This document shows, piece by piece, positions 1 through 9,929 of a DNA stretch of 64,000 nucleotides. The stretch lies in the NCBI RefSeq assembly GCF_964019385.1, contig NC_088649.1, positions 8,930,936-8,994,935 on the forward strand, written 5' to 3'. A program made the translations under genes and the position numbers. The notes under the pieces were generated by a model that saw only the letters and a program-made list of their open reading frames with translations, ran no database searches and was not told the DNA's origin. This DNA comes from Sycon ciliatum. Its lineage: Eukaryota; Porifera; Calcarea; Leucosolenida; Sycettidae. The number at the start of each line of letters is the position of its first letter. The stretch's first letter is position 1.

Positions 1-193
1 CGGGGCAGTCCCTTGCCTCATGACTTGGCTTGTTGCAGTGCCAGCATGTTTTAGCCTGTCCTTTGTATCACTGAGCCTCTTGTACGGGCAAAATAACACA
101 TTTTGTGAAGAATCAACACATAAAACGAATCATCAGATACAGTATTAATTTTACAGAGTCTGTCACTCAGTAGGATCACTGCACTGTGCAGGT

Positions 194-1008
194 TCACTGG
201 ATGCGTGCCTCCGCCGCCACTAGCACAGCAGGGGACTCAGGCATGGCAGGAGCAAACATGCTCCTTGAGCCACGCAGGCACATAGCACCACAACGCACCA
301 GGGCAAACCCAAGGCAGCAGCGCAGCAAGGAGATAACCTGCCCGTATGGCTCCTTACTCTTCTCAGCCAGGAGAGAGGCGATCCGCGTGAAAAGAGCATT
401 GGCATGCTTGCCATAGCCACCAGAGGCAGAGAGCACAACGGGCACGAAGGAGGCATGCTCAACTTCACGTACTCGCTCCTCGTACTTCCGGCGCTTTTCC
501 TGTTCATGGCGTCTGTAGCTAGCAGCGAGGGAGGTGGCACGATTCGAAGACGCAAAAGGGTTGAACACCCGTACATCAATAAAGATGCGCTCGAATCGGC
601 CACCCCACACACCACTAGCCGCAACGTCCAGCCGAGCTTGCTCCTCCGTGACAGCTGTGCGATGGCGGAAGGCCTCTCCGGTGACGGGCTGGAGGTGGGG
701 TTCCATTGTCACGTTGTGAGCGACCTGCCTTAGAGCTCTGGCGGTCCTTTGTGCCATGTACGCAGTTTCAGCTGGCCGACTGCTACACACGAAGGTACGA
801 CTGTACGCGGTAGAATGGTGACGTACCTGGTGCCGGTTTCAATTTCGAAGTTCTCAACCCAGAATTTTCCTCGCTGAAGGACCCCTATCACTGAGCCAAA
901 TTTCAGGAATGAGGCTGCGACAGCACTATCCGACAGCGAATGGGGGCATCCAAATACATGGACGCTGACAACGTCAGCGCCACTGATAGTTAACTGAACG
1001 AATTCCGC
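194..1008 (-). pseudogene. Retroelement remnant: gag-like piece next to a conserved RT-associated C-terminal domain
   Basis: Read on the minus strand, 1008-785 encodes a gag/RRM-like stretch (VHVFGCPHSLSDSAV, then a GTR motif and an IxPRTVxPS segment), as found in ORF1-type proteins ahead of zinc knuckles. A frame change near 785 is followed by an open frame (790-194, 198 residues) with MEPHLQPVTGEAF, ARLDVAASGVW, FIDVRVFNPF, a Y-R-HE-EK-R-Y segment and CLRGSR. That pattern matches a C-terminal domain found in many cnidarian and sponge reverse-transcriptase-like repeat proteins; the D and DVR residues could belong to a nuclease fold, which is inference. No reverse transcriptase lies between the two parts, so this looks like an internally deleted, dead element. 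The family name is uncertain. Confidence 0.5.
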
Positions 1009-1031
1009 TGCTCATGAGGTTGTCTATATAG

Positions 1032-1448
1032 AATTATAGCAATAAAAACTGCTTTATGGCAGTTTTCTAAAAAAAGTTATTGTGTTCTAGTCCATGGACC
1101 CCGTCTAAAAAGTAAGAAATTAACGAAATGTGATAGCCGAAAATTAAAATTTCACACAAAACCTCACAATAATCACAACACTTGAAATGCTGCTTTCAAC
1201 ACTAAACTTGTACTGCACCAACAATTGGCAACATGCATGCATAGGAAAGAGGATCACGAGGAGAAAAGGTCTTCTACGGTACATGTAGCGTTTCATTCTG
1301 TGTGTGATTATTGTGAGGTTTTGTGTGAAATTTTAATTTTCGGCTATCACATTTCGTTAATTTCTTACTTTTTAGACGGGGTCCATGGACTAGAACACAA
1401 TAACTTTTTTTAGAAAACTGCCATAAAGCAGTTTTTATTGCTATAATT
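1032..1448. mobile_element. Foldback element with ~147-bp inverted arms
   Basis: Bases 1032-1179 are repeated in inverted orientation at about 1303-1448 with almost no differences; the loop is about 120 bp. Each arm holds a smaller hairpin (AAAACTGC/GCAGTTTT). No coding sequence is present. It is probably a non-autonomous foldback or MITE-type element. No clear target-site duplication was found. Confidence 0.75.
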
Positions 1449-1490
1449 TCTTTTGTTTTTTCTGTCACCAATCAATGGAATGCCCTATAT

Positions 1491-1528
1491 CAAGAGTACA
1501 TAACCCCCCGGGGGGTTATGTACTCTTG
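1491..1528. mobile_element. 38-bp pure palindrome flanked by 7-bp direct repeat
   Basis: CAAGAGTACATAACCCCCC is followed directly by its exact reverse complement. The palindrome is flanked by CCTATAT at 1484-1490 and 1529-1535, which reads as a target-site duplication. The same terminal sequence begins the ~320-bp elements at 43336-44318, so this is a minimal family member made of the two ends only. Confidence 0.7.
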
Positions 1529-1535
1529 CCTATAT

Positions 1536-2395
1536 CAATATGTAAATGATGGCCTTCACATCAATACCGTATTATACGCATGATATGATGTGCAAGCCTT
1601 TTCTTGCAGAAAATGGCACTAGCATAATGCATGTTCTTCGGCGGGGAAACATGCGAGTCGTGGTCTGGTGGTGGTGATACTTTTTTTTATACGGAGGTCA
1701 TTCTGTGCATGTTGCAACTTGCTGTTGCAGAATTTCATGACCCTGTCATAAAATTGTCTTGCCTTTCAGATATTTCAGATTTCCCCACCCTCGATCAGAT
1801 TTATTTGAGAAATGTAGCCAGGTGCGTGTCGCAGATGTTTTTGTTGATTCTGTGTTCATAATGGTTTATAATCATGGGTTATCGTGATAAGGTCATCCTG
1901 CATCATATTGCACTGAAATGGTAATCCTGTTGATGCCGATACAACTTTTGGAAGTAGTTCAATTACTTCAAACTGTTAGTCCACGATTTTCTAAAACAAC
2001 ACAACAAAGGAGGAACAATAAACATGTATTAAAATGTAAACGAATACATTGCTGAGTCCAAAACCTCGTTCCAACAACTACACTGATCCTGAGGAGAAAA
2101 GGGGCAAGGCTATGGTTGGAGGTACTGATACTGAGAGATAAACAAGGCACTCCATGATAATAAAATCTTACACATCTTTTGGTGAGTATGAATGATATCC
2201 AGTCGAACCTCTTTAGGACGAACACCAAGGGACCGATGGTATAATTATATTCTGTGAGTTTGTCTTAACCTATTTTATAACCAGTGAATACAATTATTTC
2301 TCCAATAGACATACGAATAGATTTCTTCTACAGCGAAAGATTCTAAGCCACACCGACTCATTGATTCGTCTCGTATGAAATAAAAGAGTCACTAG
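1536..2395. other. No recognisable feature
   Basis: AT-rich sequence with only short open frames. I recognise no gene, RNA or repeat family here. Confidence 0.5.
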
Positions 2396-2671
2396 AGAGG
2401 TTCTGCAAAACGAAAATGCGTACAAACTTTCGCTCTACATCATGAAGTGCGAAACTTCGCACGAACTTTCGCAACTTTGGACGCGAAACTTGCGGGGAAC
2501 GCGAAATGAACTGTCGTAGGAAATTTCGTGAGATCGGGTCATGGCGTACGTGCACTTGGCCCGTGCAAACTACGAAAATGTGCAGAACGCAAAGTTCGTG
2601 CAAAAATTCGTACACCTTTTCGCAAGGACTGTCGCGAAACTTCGTTCGAATTTTCGTTTTGCAGAACCTCT
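2396..2671. mobile_element. MITE with 22-bp terminal inverted repeats
   Basis: The left end AGAGGTTCTGCAAAACGAAA (2396 on) is matched by its reverse complement ending at 2671. The interior has many CGAAA/TTTCG steps and no coding frame. The outer AGGTTCTGC motif is shared with the element at 43232-44564. ACT flanks both ends and may be a 3-bp duplication. Confidence 0.65.
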
Positions 2672-3215
2672 ACTGAACCTTTCTTTAGCAACATGACGGC
2701 AACTGAAACAGCAACAGAGAAAGTACGATACATGTACTGCACATTCTTGCAGGTACTACAAACAGATTGCAGATCGTAACTCTTGCCTTGGCGGCACGAA
2801 ACTTTATTTGAGGCAGTGCAATCTCGGCGGTACTCACAAATCAAACAGCCCAGACTCGAGTAAACAAATCCAATCATACAAGTACGAGATTTTCACGAGA
2901 CGAGACTGCACCCATGAAGCAAACAAGTTACTGAACCTCTCCACAATGGAGATTTTCCCTGATATGCGAATTTATTTGGCCAACTCGGTCAATGAGTCCT
3001 TGAACCTTTCCCTCCAGATTGGGAACTGCCAACGATAGTATGCCACTGACCAGTGCCTTACTTGTAACGTACTAATGTGCAATGAATATGAGTATTTCGA
3101 CAACACATCTAACATAAGCCTTACCGTCAAGAAGGTGAACTCGCGTTCTTCGTACACTGTAGGCAAAGGCAAAGAGATAAAAATGGATCTAAATCCGAAT
3201 AAAATCAGCACACGT
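2672..3215. other. No recognisable gene
   Basis: Only short open frames. One TACATGTA octamer lies at 2729. Confidence 0.4.
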
Positions 3216-3520
3216 TTCCGTCAATGAAATGGTGAGCATAAGCAAATGAATCGAAGGAAACTGGTCAACTCAGAGATCACCTGTCATCGAGTATTCCGTA
3301 AAAGGAGGCCTCGGCAGCGGAAAAGCTAAATTTAGAAAGGAGATCCTGTCAGCTTTTCCATTTTTTATTGCCGCTGATTCCGCCCAAAATAAGCACACTT
3401 TTCGTTGATGAAAGAGTCAACACAAGCAAATGAATCAAAGGGAAATGGTCAACTCACCTGTCATTGAGTAATATTCCGCGAAAGGAGGTCTCAGCAGCGC
3501 CGAAACGAAATAAGCCAGGC
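3216..3520. repeat. Imperfect direct duplication, ~110-bp units
   Basis: The segment with CAAATGAATC, GGTCAACTCA, CACCTGTCAT and AAAGGAGG at about 3216-3330 recurs at about 3400-3505 with scattered differences. No gene is recognised. Confidence 0.5.
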
Positions 3521-4085
3521 CAGGAGACGAAATATCCGAAACAGCTCATGCAAGAAGCAGTTCCAAAGAAGGAAGTTCCTCGTGCATGCACATCCGAAAA
3601 GGCAACAACAAAAAGTCTACAATGCACACGCATGCGGCCAGCCCGCCGCGCGATGGTAGGAGCCGGGGATATGGAGTAGCTCCCTGGTCCAGGACCAGGT
3701 ACCGAGCATCTTACGTAGAAACTTACGTAGCTACGTAGACAACGTGTCTGAATAGCGGTGTCGTTAGGTAGCGCCATGTGAACACAATAATAGAAAAGCT
3801 GACAGGATCGCTTTTCTAAATATGTGCTGGCTTGGCCAGTCATCTTCAAGCTTGAAGGCAAATGCTGTAGAGACTGCAGCTCGGTTTTGGCCTCCCGCCT
3901 CCATTTTTGAAAAAAAATATGTGCTCTGCATGTCCGCCGACACCGATGAGCGGAGGAGCAAAGCATCAGCTTTCATGGTAGGTCAACTTGGAGGCGTACT
4001 ATAGATGGAATTGCATAAAGGAATTCATTGTTGTCACTAGCCCCTCCACATAGACCCCCTCCCACAATCCTTAGCCAGCCGGCCT
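3521..4085. other. No recognisable gene
   Basis: Contains repeated TACGTA steps at 3714-3740 and ends in a run of about 20 G at 4087-4108. The minus-strand open frame here has no recognisable domain. Confidence 0.4.
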
Positions 4086-4149
4086 GGGGGGGGGGGGGGG
4101 GGGGGGGGTGGGCTGGCGACGGCAGTGAAATCCTAAGTATGCAGGTTCA

Positions 4150-4405
4150 GCTACAGTACGCATTCGAGTATTGTATTGTATTGTATGTTATTATTTTACT
4201 TGGGCATTCCCAACAGACCCTAAGGTCTTCTTACAGGGTGCCCAAGACGAATGAAATTGTTAAGTTCCTGGCGAAATGAATTGGGGATATGATTTGTGCG
4301 AAGGGATTCGGGAAGCGCATTAAAGCGGTCGTATGTGAGTACCAATGGGTACTGTACTGGGTACGCAGCTGGGTGTGATATGGAGCAGCAGGGGTGATAT
4401 CGGCC
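4150..4405 (-). mobile_element. LINE 3' end fragment (DRFNALPESLR type)
   Basis: On the minus strand this encodes DRFNALPESLRTNHIPNSF and a stop, then a 3' tail ending in repeated ATACA. It is the same family as 37379-37840. The peptide is typical of the C-terminus of reverse transcriptases in CR1/L2/L1-like LINEs, where a phenylalanine-rich helix precedes the stop. It is a 5'-truncated, non-functional copy. Confidence 0.7.
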
Positions 4406-4429
4406 TATATCACCCGTCAAGGAAGGGCA

Positions 4430-5040
4430 GTGATTGGCCCATTCCTAGGAAACGGTCACCAGATATGTGATAACGGTTCTGATGGTATATCTCTCGCCTC
4501 CGTACGATATTGCAAACTTGCCATATCGCCAATTTTCTAATCGCGTTTCCATGGCGACTGCAGGTGATGACGCACATTCTGCTTAGCTCCGTGAGAGAGG
4601 TCGATCACTGCAGAATCGTGTCATTTTCAGTTATCTTATTGTATTCACGAAGTGAAAGAAGTGCTGTATTCAACGCTGTTAGCGCCGTGAACTGTTTGTT
4701 AGTAGTCCTCTCCGTTGTATACTGGGACGTGACATCGACAAGGGAAAGCTGGAGTGCGGAGACGTTAGCTGGCAAGCGAAAATCGTGACAAACCAAGTGC
4801 TGAAATCTTCGTTGGGACAAATCGAACGTTCAGCATTTACCTCAACCAAGGACCATGCCGTTTGCTCTTTCCACTTCCTGAAGATGGATGTGCTGCCTGC
4901 TGGAGACTCTCCTATCTCTCGTAACATCTTCTGAAGCCGCGTGAGACGACGGTAGCGGAGATTAGCGAACGAAATAATGTCGTATGTTTTGAAATTTCTG
5001 CTGAACATTTCTCAGGAGAGATGGCATGTATGAACGTAGG
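4430..5040. other. No recognisable gene
   Basis: Short overlapping frames only. A (CA)n tract follows at 5058-5083. Confidence 0.4.
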
Positions 5041-5117
5041 CCATAGCAGCACACATGCATACACACACACACACACACACACACCTGTCCTGTCCTGTTG
5101 AGCCACTGCCATGAAGG

Positions 5118-6060
5118 TTACGTGGGCCCCGGAGGGGCAGCTGAGAGAGAGGAGGAGCACACAGCCCTGTGACGATCCAGGTGATGCGGTAAGCGAAATC
5201 GGCGGGAGCAGGCGCAAACACACGTGAAACCCTGACGGTCCTGAACGGTCGGACGACTACAAGTCCGCGAGCAGCGATGACGGGCGCGGCCACGTGTAGA
5301 CGCAAAGCAGCGGTCACAAGCCTGGCAGTGAGCGACGCAGCACAGCGGAGAAGCAGGCAGCGGCAGGGGCGCACTGACTGCTGACTGGGGGTAAGTACAC
5401 TTGTGCCTTGCCAGACCTCCACGGGACTTCAGCCAACGGCCACACTCTCCACACTGGCATGCACCTTTCTGCTCCGCAACCGGCTTCGCACGCTCAGCCT
5501 TACATTTGTGGCGTGCGCGATCACTGGGGCGCGTAAACTGTCGGTCGCAGGTGTAGCAGGTGACGGGAGGGGTATGCTGGGCATCTACCGGTGCTGAGTA
5601 CGCCGAGCGCCAGGTGGAACGCGACTCGCATTCAGCTCGCCATTCCCCCTCGAGGCCGCGAGAACGAAGGTCAGACATTATACAGTCCTTCCAGCGCCGA
5701 CGAGGGCCATGAGCTGGGCGACGCGACGGAAGCGTGCCAAAGAGAACTTGCTTCGGCAGCCGGTGGTCCTCCATCCGAGCAACATGCCCGAGCCATTCAA
5801 GGCGGCGGTGCTCCACCTTCGTGCGGATGGTGTCGGGATCACCCCACCTCACACGTAGTTGGTGGTTGGTGATGTGGTCATCCCAGCATTCTTGGCGAGA
5901 CACTCCCATGATTGAGCGGATGCATCGGTGGTGGAAGACAGAGAGCCGCTGCAAATCCCGTTGAAGAGGCGTCCAACACTCCGAACCATACAGCAACAGC
6001 GACAAGACACAGGCGTTGAACACACACCTCTTGATGTGGAGGTCCAGGTGCATCTTTGGC
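5118..6060 (-). pseudogene. LINE C-terminal fragment with four CCHC-like zinc fingers
   Basis: The open frame runs from the (CA)n tract at 6089 to the stop at 5118 (323 residues, the first ten from the microsatellite). Residues 20-65 (LLLYGSECW) and 93-142 (RRLEWLGHVARMEDHRLPKQ, then RRWKD) are the conserved tail of APE-type LINE reverse transcriptases. Four fingers follow, near 178-196, 213-231, 255-273 and 290-311, mostly with CxxC-x12-HxxxC spacing. Fingers at this place are known in some invertebrate LINE proteins and probably bind nucleic acid. The reverse transcriptase core is missing, so this is a 5'-truncated copy. The exact clade is not certain. Confidence 0.75.
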
Positions 6061-6129
6061 AACACACACACACACACGCACACACACACACAAAACGAGA
6101 GTTCGTGTCATCTGCCATGTGACTGACGT

Positions 6130-6250
6130 ATGGCCAGGGAGAGCTTGAGCAGTGGTGTGTATTCCTGCCCTGGACCGAATGGAAGCAGCTGTCGCAGGAC
6201 ACACAGTGTTCACCACAACACGGCTCCACTGCCATTGGGGACTGAGCCAC
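6130..6250 (-). pseudogene. Isolated zinc-finger fragment of the same LINE family
   Basis: The minus strand encodes CVSCDSCFHSVQGRNTHHC, which resembles the fingers at 5118-5560. It sits upstream of the LINE tail and is separated from it by a (CA)n tract, so it probably belongs to a second, older fragment. Confidence 0.45.
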
Positions 6251-6662
6251 CCACTTGTGTCTTTCATCTGAGCCCTACGCACGTTCGGTGAGTTCACTGT
6301 ACTCGCACTTCGTAGATGTGCAGCAAACAAGTCCACGTTCCGTGCATTCGTTTTATTCGCACATCGTAGATGTGCACTGCAGTGATTGACAAGTTGCCCA
6401 TGCTAGGCCTTGACAGATTATGCTAGCATAATTTTCCGCATAATTCCTACCAAAATCGAATAATCGCATAATTCGAGGCAAATTGCATAGAATTGGAATA
6501 ATCCGCCTGTTCCCATCAAATTCCATACAGTTGTACATGTTCTACAAGTACAGTCTGTATCGGCTATAGAGTGACCGGATATAAAATATATCGGCTACAG
6601 TGATATTGGTACGAAATATCAAAAGCAAAACGTATTTTATCCAGTAAAAATATCACTATAAC

Positions 6663-6841
6663 CAATATTTCAGTTTCTTTGGTTGTATCCTTAGTTCCGT
6701 TTTTTCGCACTGATGATAGGAACGAGAAAATCGATTCTGGGTTTTCAATAATATTTTTGTTATAAAATACACAGTAATACATGTCAAACAAGTAACGTAG
6801 TTGCGTGATGTCTGCAGCCTTCATCCTATTCATAGCTATAA
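6663..6841 (+). mobile_element. PLE 3' end fragment inside the MITE
   Basis: Nearly identical to the terminal 180 bp of the PLE at 41779-43190, including the hammerhead core CTGATGA at 6710-6716 and GAAAATCGATTC. The 5' strand of helix I reads CGCA instead of CCCA, so the ribozyme is probably weakened. Confidence 0.7.
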
Positions 6842-6858
6842 TATCGGATGTAATAGGA

Positions 6859-6917
6859 TATTATGATGGCAACAAAGAATCAAAACAGTGTTTTGATTCT
6901 TTGTTGCCATTATAATA
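6859..6917. repeat. Near-perfect hairpin, ~29-bp arms
   Basis: Bases 6859-6887 pair with 6889-6917, with one G-T pair and a one-base centre. The core is GGCAACAAAGAATCAAAACA. It could be a tiny foldback insertion. No RNA function is implied. Confidence 0.6.
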
Positions 6918-7488
6918 CATGTATGCATAACACACTATATTATTATCGTCTATAGTGATAACTTTAAAATACATGTAGCAATAATATCAAAGGCCCTATT
7001 TTTCACTTTCTTCCCATTGCTTATTTTTATAGTGGTACATGTACATAACAGAATTTTTTTATGGAAATGCGGGCACTGTCAACTATGCAGCATGCTCATT
7101 TGTCAAAACGCCATGCTGGAAGTATTTCCTTGCCTTTCATGTGTCGATCGAAAAAAGAAGAAGAAAAAAATCGATCGTATCGCTTATAGTGATGCATCGG
7201 TTATAGTGATAAAATCACGGAAATCAAAAGGGTACGCTATAGCCGATACAGACTGTACAAGTACAAGTAGATGCACCAGGAAGCAATAACGAATGTGTGT
7301 GCTAACAATACATTTGCAAATGGAAAAATGAACAAACAAGAGAAAGAAAGAAGGAAGGACAAAGTGATAACACATACATGTAACAGCAGTAAATTTCACC
7401 TAGAACATTAACGGCCAAGCTTGGCCGCACCAAACACGCCACGTTACTTGAACAACCACAACTAATCCACCATCCAAGCCCACAATTG

Positions 7489-7967
7489 AAAGACCAAGAC
7501 GATCAACAGCCAACTACAACAGAAGCTATGCACTCAACGGACAAGGGCGAAAGGAGGGACGTGACAGCAGGGTGACGGCCGAGTTAAGTTCAATGGACCC
7601 GGTCAGGCGGAATGGACGAGACAGAGAGAGTGCAGAGGAGGAGGAAGATGGAACGGACGGCGAAGGGAGGCTAGGGAGCAGTGAGTCGGAGAGCAATGAT
7701 GGGAGTGATGGTGAGAGTGCCGGTGAGGGTGTTAGTGTTGTGCGTAGGTTTCGTGGTAGCAAGTCTTCAGTGTACAATCATCTGCTAGCTAGTCCTGATT
7801 GTTGCAATTCGTATTCCGACTCTTCCTTCACTGTACATGTATTGTTCCGTGGTTGTCATGGTTATGGACTACAGTTAAAAGTGTTGGAAGCTATCTATCA
7901 GCGTCTGTATAAGCCTGATTTGTGTGTACAGAAAGATAGTCTAATTGGGTTGAAATTGTTCAAGTAA
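7489..7967 (+). pseudogene. PLE protein C-terminus: part of the insertion plus second half of GIY-YIG
   Basis: The frame reads RPRRSTANYNRSYALNGQG, an acidic Glu/Asp/Ser-rich tract, then KSSVYNHLLASPDC, LQLKVLEAIYQRLYKPDL and a stop after LKLFK. The latter part is the second half of the GIY-YIG nuclease fold of PLEs (LEA is expected to carry the catalytic Glu). The first half of the nuclease and the reverse transcriptase are missing. Relative to the copy at 17558-17982 it has two extra residues (His-Val) encoded by a TACATGTA octamer. It cannot be functional. Confidence 0.75.
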
Positions 7968-8251
7968 CGTGTCGTGTTTGGTGCGGCCAAGCTTGGCCGT
8001 TAATGTTCTACATGTAGGTTAAATGTACTGCTGTTATGTGTGATCACTTTTTCCTTCGTTCTTTCTTTCTCTTGTTTGTTCATTTTTCTATTTGCAAGTT
8101 TATTGTTAGCACATGCATTCGTTATTGCTCTCGCTTTCATTGCTAAAATTCACACTTGTAAATTTAACTGCTTTTGTTCTTAGTGTTATTTTTCTAACTT
8201 AGATTTTCTATAATAGTTCAATTTTGTTTCAGTGTCCTTTAGTACAACGAC

Positions 8252-8289
8252 GATTCCTGATCAGTGTTGTACGAAAACTTGTTTGAATC
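8252..8289 (+). ncRNA. Decayed hammerhead ribozyme motif in PLE 3' UTR
   Basis: GATTC, CTGATCA, a GT-GTTGT-AC stem-loop, GAA, AAC-TT-GTT, T, then GAATC. Helix I (GATTC/GAATC) and the 3-bp helix III are intact, but the core reads CTGATCA where CTGANGA is needed, so cleavage is unlikely. It is homologous to the motif at 12876-12915. Confidence 0.55.
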
Positions 8290-8425
8290 CATATTTTTTC
8301 TCTACACCATTTCTTCATACTTTCATCGTTTTATTGCACATCGTCTCCACCGTTTTTACATTGCATGAGTAAAAGTACACAAATGTCGGTTCAGCTAGTT
8401 TTATTGATTGCGTTTATCAAATAAT

Positions 8426-8448
8426 AATAATAATAATAATAACCAGTC

Positions 8449-8527
<79 letters not shown>
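8426..8527. repeat. (TAA)n microsatellite
   Basis: Mostly uninterrupted AAT/TAA repeats joining the PLE end to the next SINE. Confidence 0.95.
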
Positions 8528-8817
8528 TTAACTGGTTTGAGGGAAAGAGACAAACGGGAAAGTCTGAAGAAAAAATTGACTGTCACCACCAGGACTCGAA
8601 CCAGGGACCCTCGCTTGTAGCCAGCGATGCTCTAACCACTGAGCTATGGTGTAGTCGTCATCCCGGCAGAGACTGTTCAACATTTTCTTCAGACTTCGTA
8701 ACTCACACTTCCTGTGAATCCACACAAGCGGGTGGGACGCAGCCCTCACTGTACCCACACACTTCATGTACACTCTAGCACGCGGGGAGCCCCAAGTCAT
8801 AAAATCTTCACTAGTGT
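8528..8817 (-). mobile_element. tRNA-derived SINE, 281-bp family
   Basis: Starts with TTAACTGGTTTGAGGGAAAG and carries, on the minus strand, a tRNA-like unit with A box TAGCTCAGTGG and B box GGTTCGAGTCC. It ends with the CCCCAAGTCATAAAAT block. It is the same unit as in the arrays at 19778-23754. Confidence 0.85.
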
Positions 8818-9060
8818 CAGGGAACCCCTGGCACTGTGTTGCTGGAGAGGTTAGCAGCTTGTGATTGGATTACTCACCTGCCATTTTCTTGGAAACCCCT
8901 GGCACTGTGTTGCTGGAGAGGTTAGCAGCTTGTGATTGGATTTCTCACCTGCCATTTTCTTGGAACCCCTGGGGGTGTTGCTGGAGAGGTTAGCAGCTTG
9001 TGATTGGATTTCTCACCTGCCATTTTCTTGGAAACCCTGGCACTGTGTTGCTGGAGGATT
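8818..9060. repeat. Tandem repeat, ~78-85-bp unit, about four copies
   Basis: Units carry CCTGGCACTGTGTTGCTGG, GAGGTTAGCAGC, TTGTGATTGGAT and CTCACCTGCCATTTTC. They sit just 5' of a hammerhead ribozyme, as part of the same element or beside it. Confidence 0.8.
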
Positions 9061-9157
9061 GTAACTTCTCATTCTCACACTTTGCCCGTAATCTTGCGCC
9101 CATGTTTTGTAGTATAAATCTGACCATCTCTACCTAATATCATCCTATTCAATATCA

Positions 9158-9201
9158 CCTTCTCTGATGAGCCTTACGAAGGCGAAACAGCTGTCAGGAG
9201 G
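9158..9201 (+). ncRNA. Hammerhead ribozyme, minimal type I
   Basis: All parts are present. Helix I is CCTTCT/AGGAGG. The core is CTGATGA (9164-9170) and GAA. Helix II is GCCTT-ACG-AAGGC. Helix III is ACA-GC-TGT with a two-base loop. The predicted cleavage follows C9195. A very short helix III is the known hallmark of ribozymes in Penelope-like elements and retrozymes, which are thought to cleave best as dimers. Its host element is unclear; the nearest neighbours are the tandem repeat at 8818 and a (TAA)n-flanked inverted-repeat fragment at 9328. Confidence 0.85.
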
Positions 9202-9327
9202 AATTTCAGTATCTACCTGCAACCCTTCCTTGGTTGGTGTGTGTAATGGCTACCGAGGGTAGCAGTGAGTCGGCTGTGAGAGCGCATGGAGGAGAGGAAG
9301 AGTTCTTTATAGTTTCAGGGAAATAAT

Positions 9328-9450
9328 AATAATAATTAACGCAATAAATAGAGTAAGCTGCGCACTCAGTACAAACACCATTAGCAAAACTTGTTTTCAT
9401 GTAAATATAGAAGCTTGTTCCTTAAACGTACTCTATTTATTGCGTTAATT
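9328..9450. repeat. Collapsed inverted-repeat fragment (family of 13086-13470)
   Basis: TAATTAACGCAATAAATAGA at the left and its inverse at 9427-9449 flank a central part matching the left arm of 13086-13470. It appears to be a shortened copy. Confidence 0.65.
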
Positions 9451-9483
9451 ACATCTCCACGTACGCTTTTTAATAATAATAAT

Positions 9484-9600
9484 AATACTATATACAGTCA
9501 GAAAGTGCAATAACTAGGCACAAAACTGACAGAGTACTGAGACATTCGACGTCCTGACACCTAGCTTCAACACATCAATGCTCTATAAGTTCAAAGCTGC
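9484..9600. repeat. Fragment of the 18760-19508 palindrome family
   Basis: ATACTATATACAGTCAGAAA, CACAAAACTGACAGAGTACT and CATTCGACGTCCTGACA match that family. It follows (AAT)n directly. Confidence 0.8.
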
Positions 9601-9929
9601 CCTCAGGACATTTACAGCTGACTATGCTTATGCAATCAACAGAATTCCGCCACCTTGCAGTTGATTTTCCCCATTTCTCTCCTCATCAATCCCTACTTCT
9701 CTTTGTACATACATCTACATCTACTGTTCTTTCAATCAAATGAACCCCTCGATAGGCACATTGCCTTTGGGTCATTTCATAATAATAATAATAATAATAA
9801 TAATCTTCACTAGTTTGAGGGAAAGAGACAAACGGGAAAAGTCTGAAGAAAAAATTGACTGTCACCACCAGGACTCGAACCAGGGACAAATAAATAATAA
9901 CAATAATAATAATAATAATAATAATAATA

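Larger units (their letters stand above)
6551..7255. mobile_element. Non-autonomous Tc1/mariner-like (pogo-type) transposon with TA duplication
   Basis: The 19-bp end CAGTCTGTATCGGCTATAG (6551-6569) is perfectly inverted at 7237-7255. TA flanks both sides. Sub-terminal copies of TATAGTGAT/ATCACTATA inside are typical of pogo/Tigger-like elements. No transposase frame remains. A PLE 3' end (6663-6841) and a perfect hairpin (6859-6917) lie inside, so it was either hit by a PLE or captured one. Confidence 0.8.
7282..8400 (+). mobile_element. 5'-truncated PLE copy with inverted 3'-end cap
   Basis: The left arm 7282-7455 is the reverse complement of 7956-8129, which holds the last codons and 3' UTR. 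The body 7489-7967 encodes the end of the PLE protein. The 3' UTR continues to about 8400 and ends in the shared terminal box AATGTCGGTTCAGCT followed by (AAT)n. Each of three TACATGTA octamers (7375, 7834, 8009) corresponds to a plain TA in a related sequence. Confidence 0.8.
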
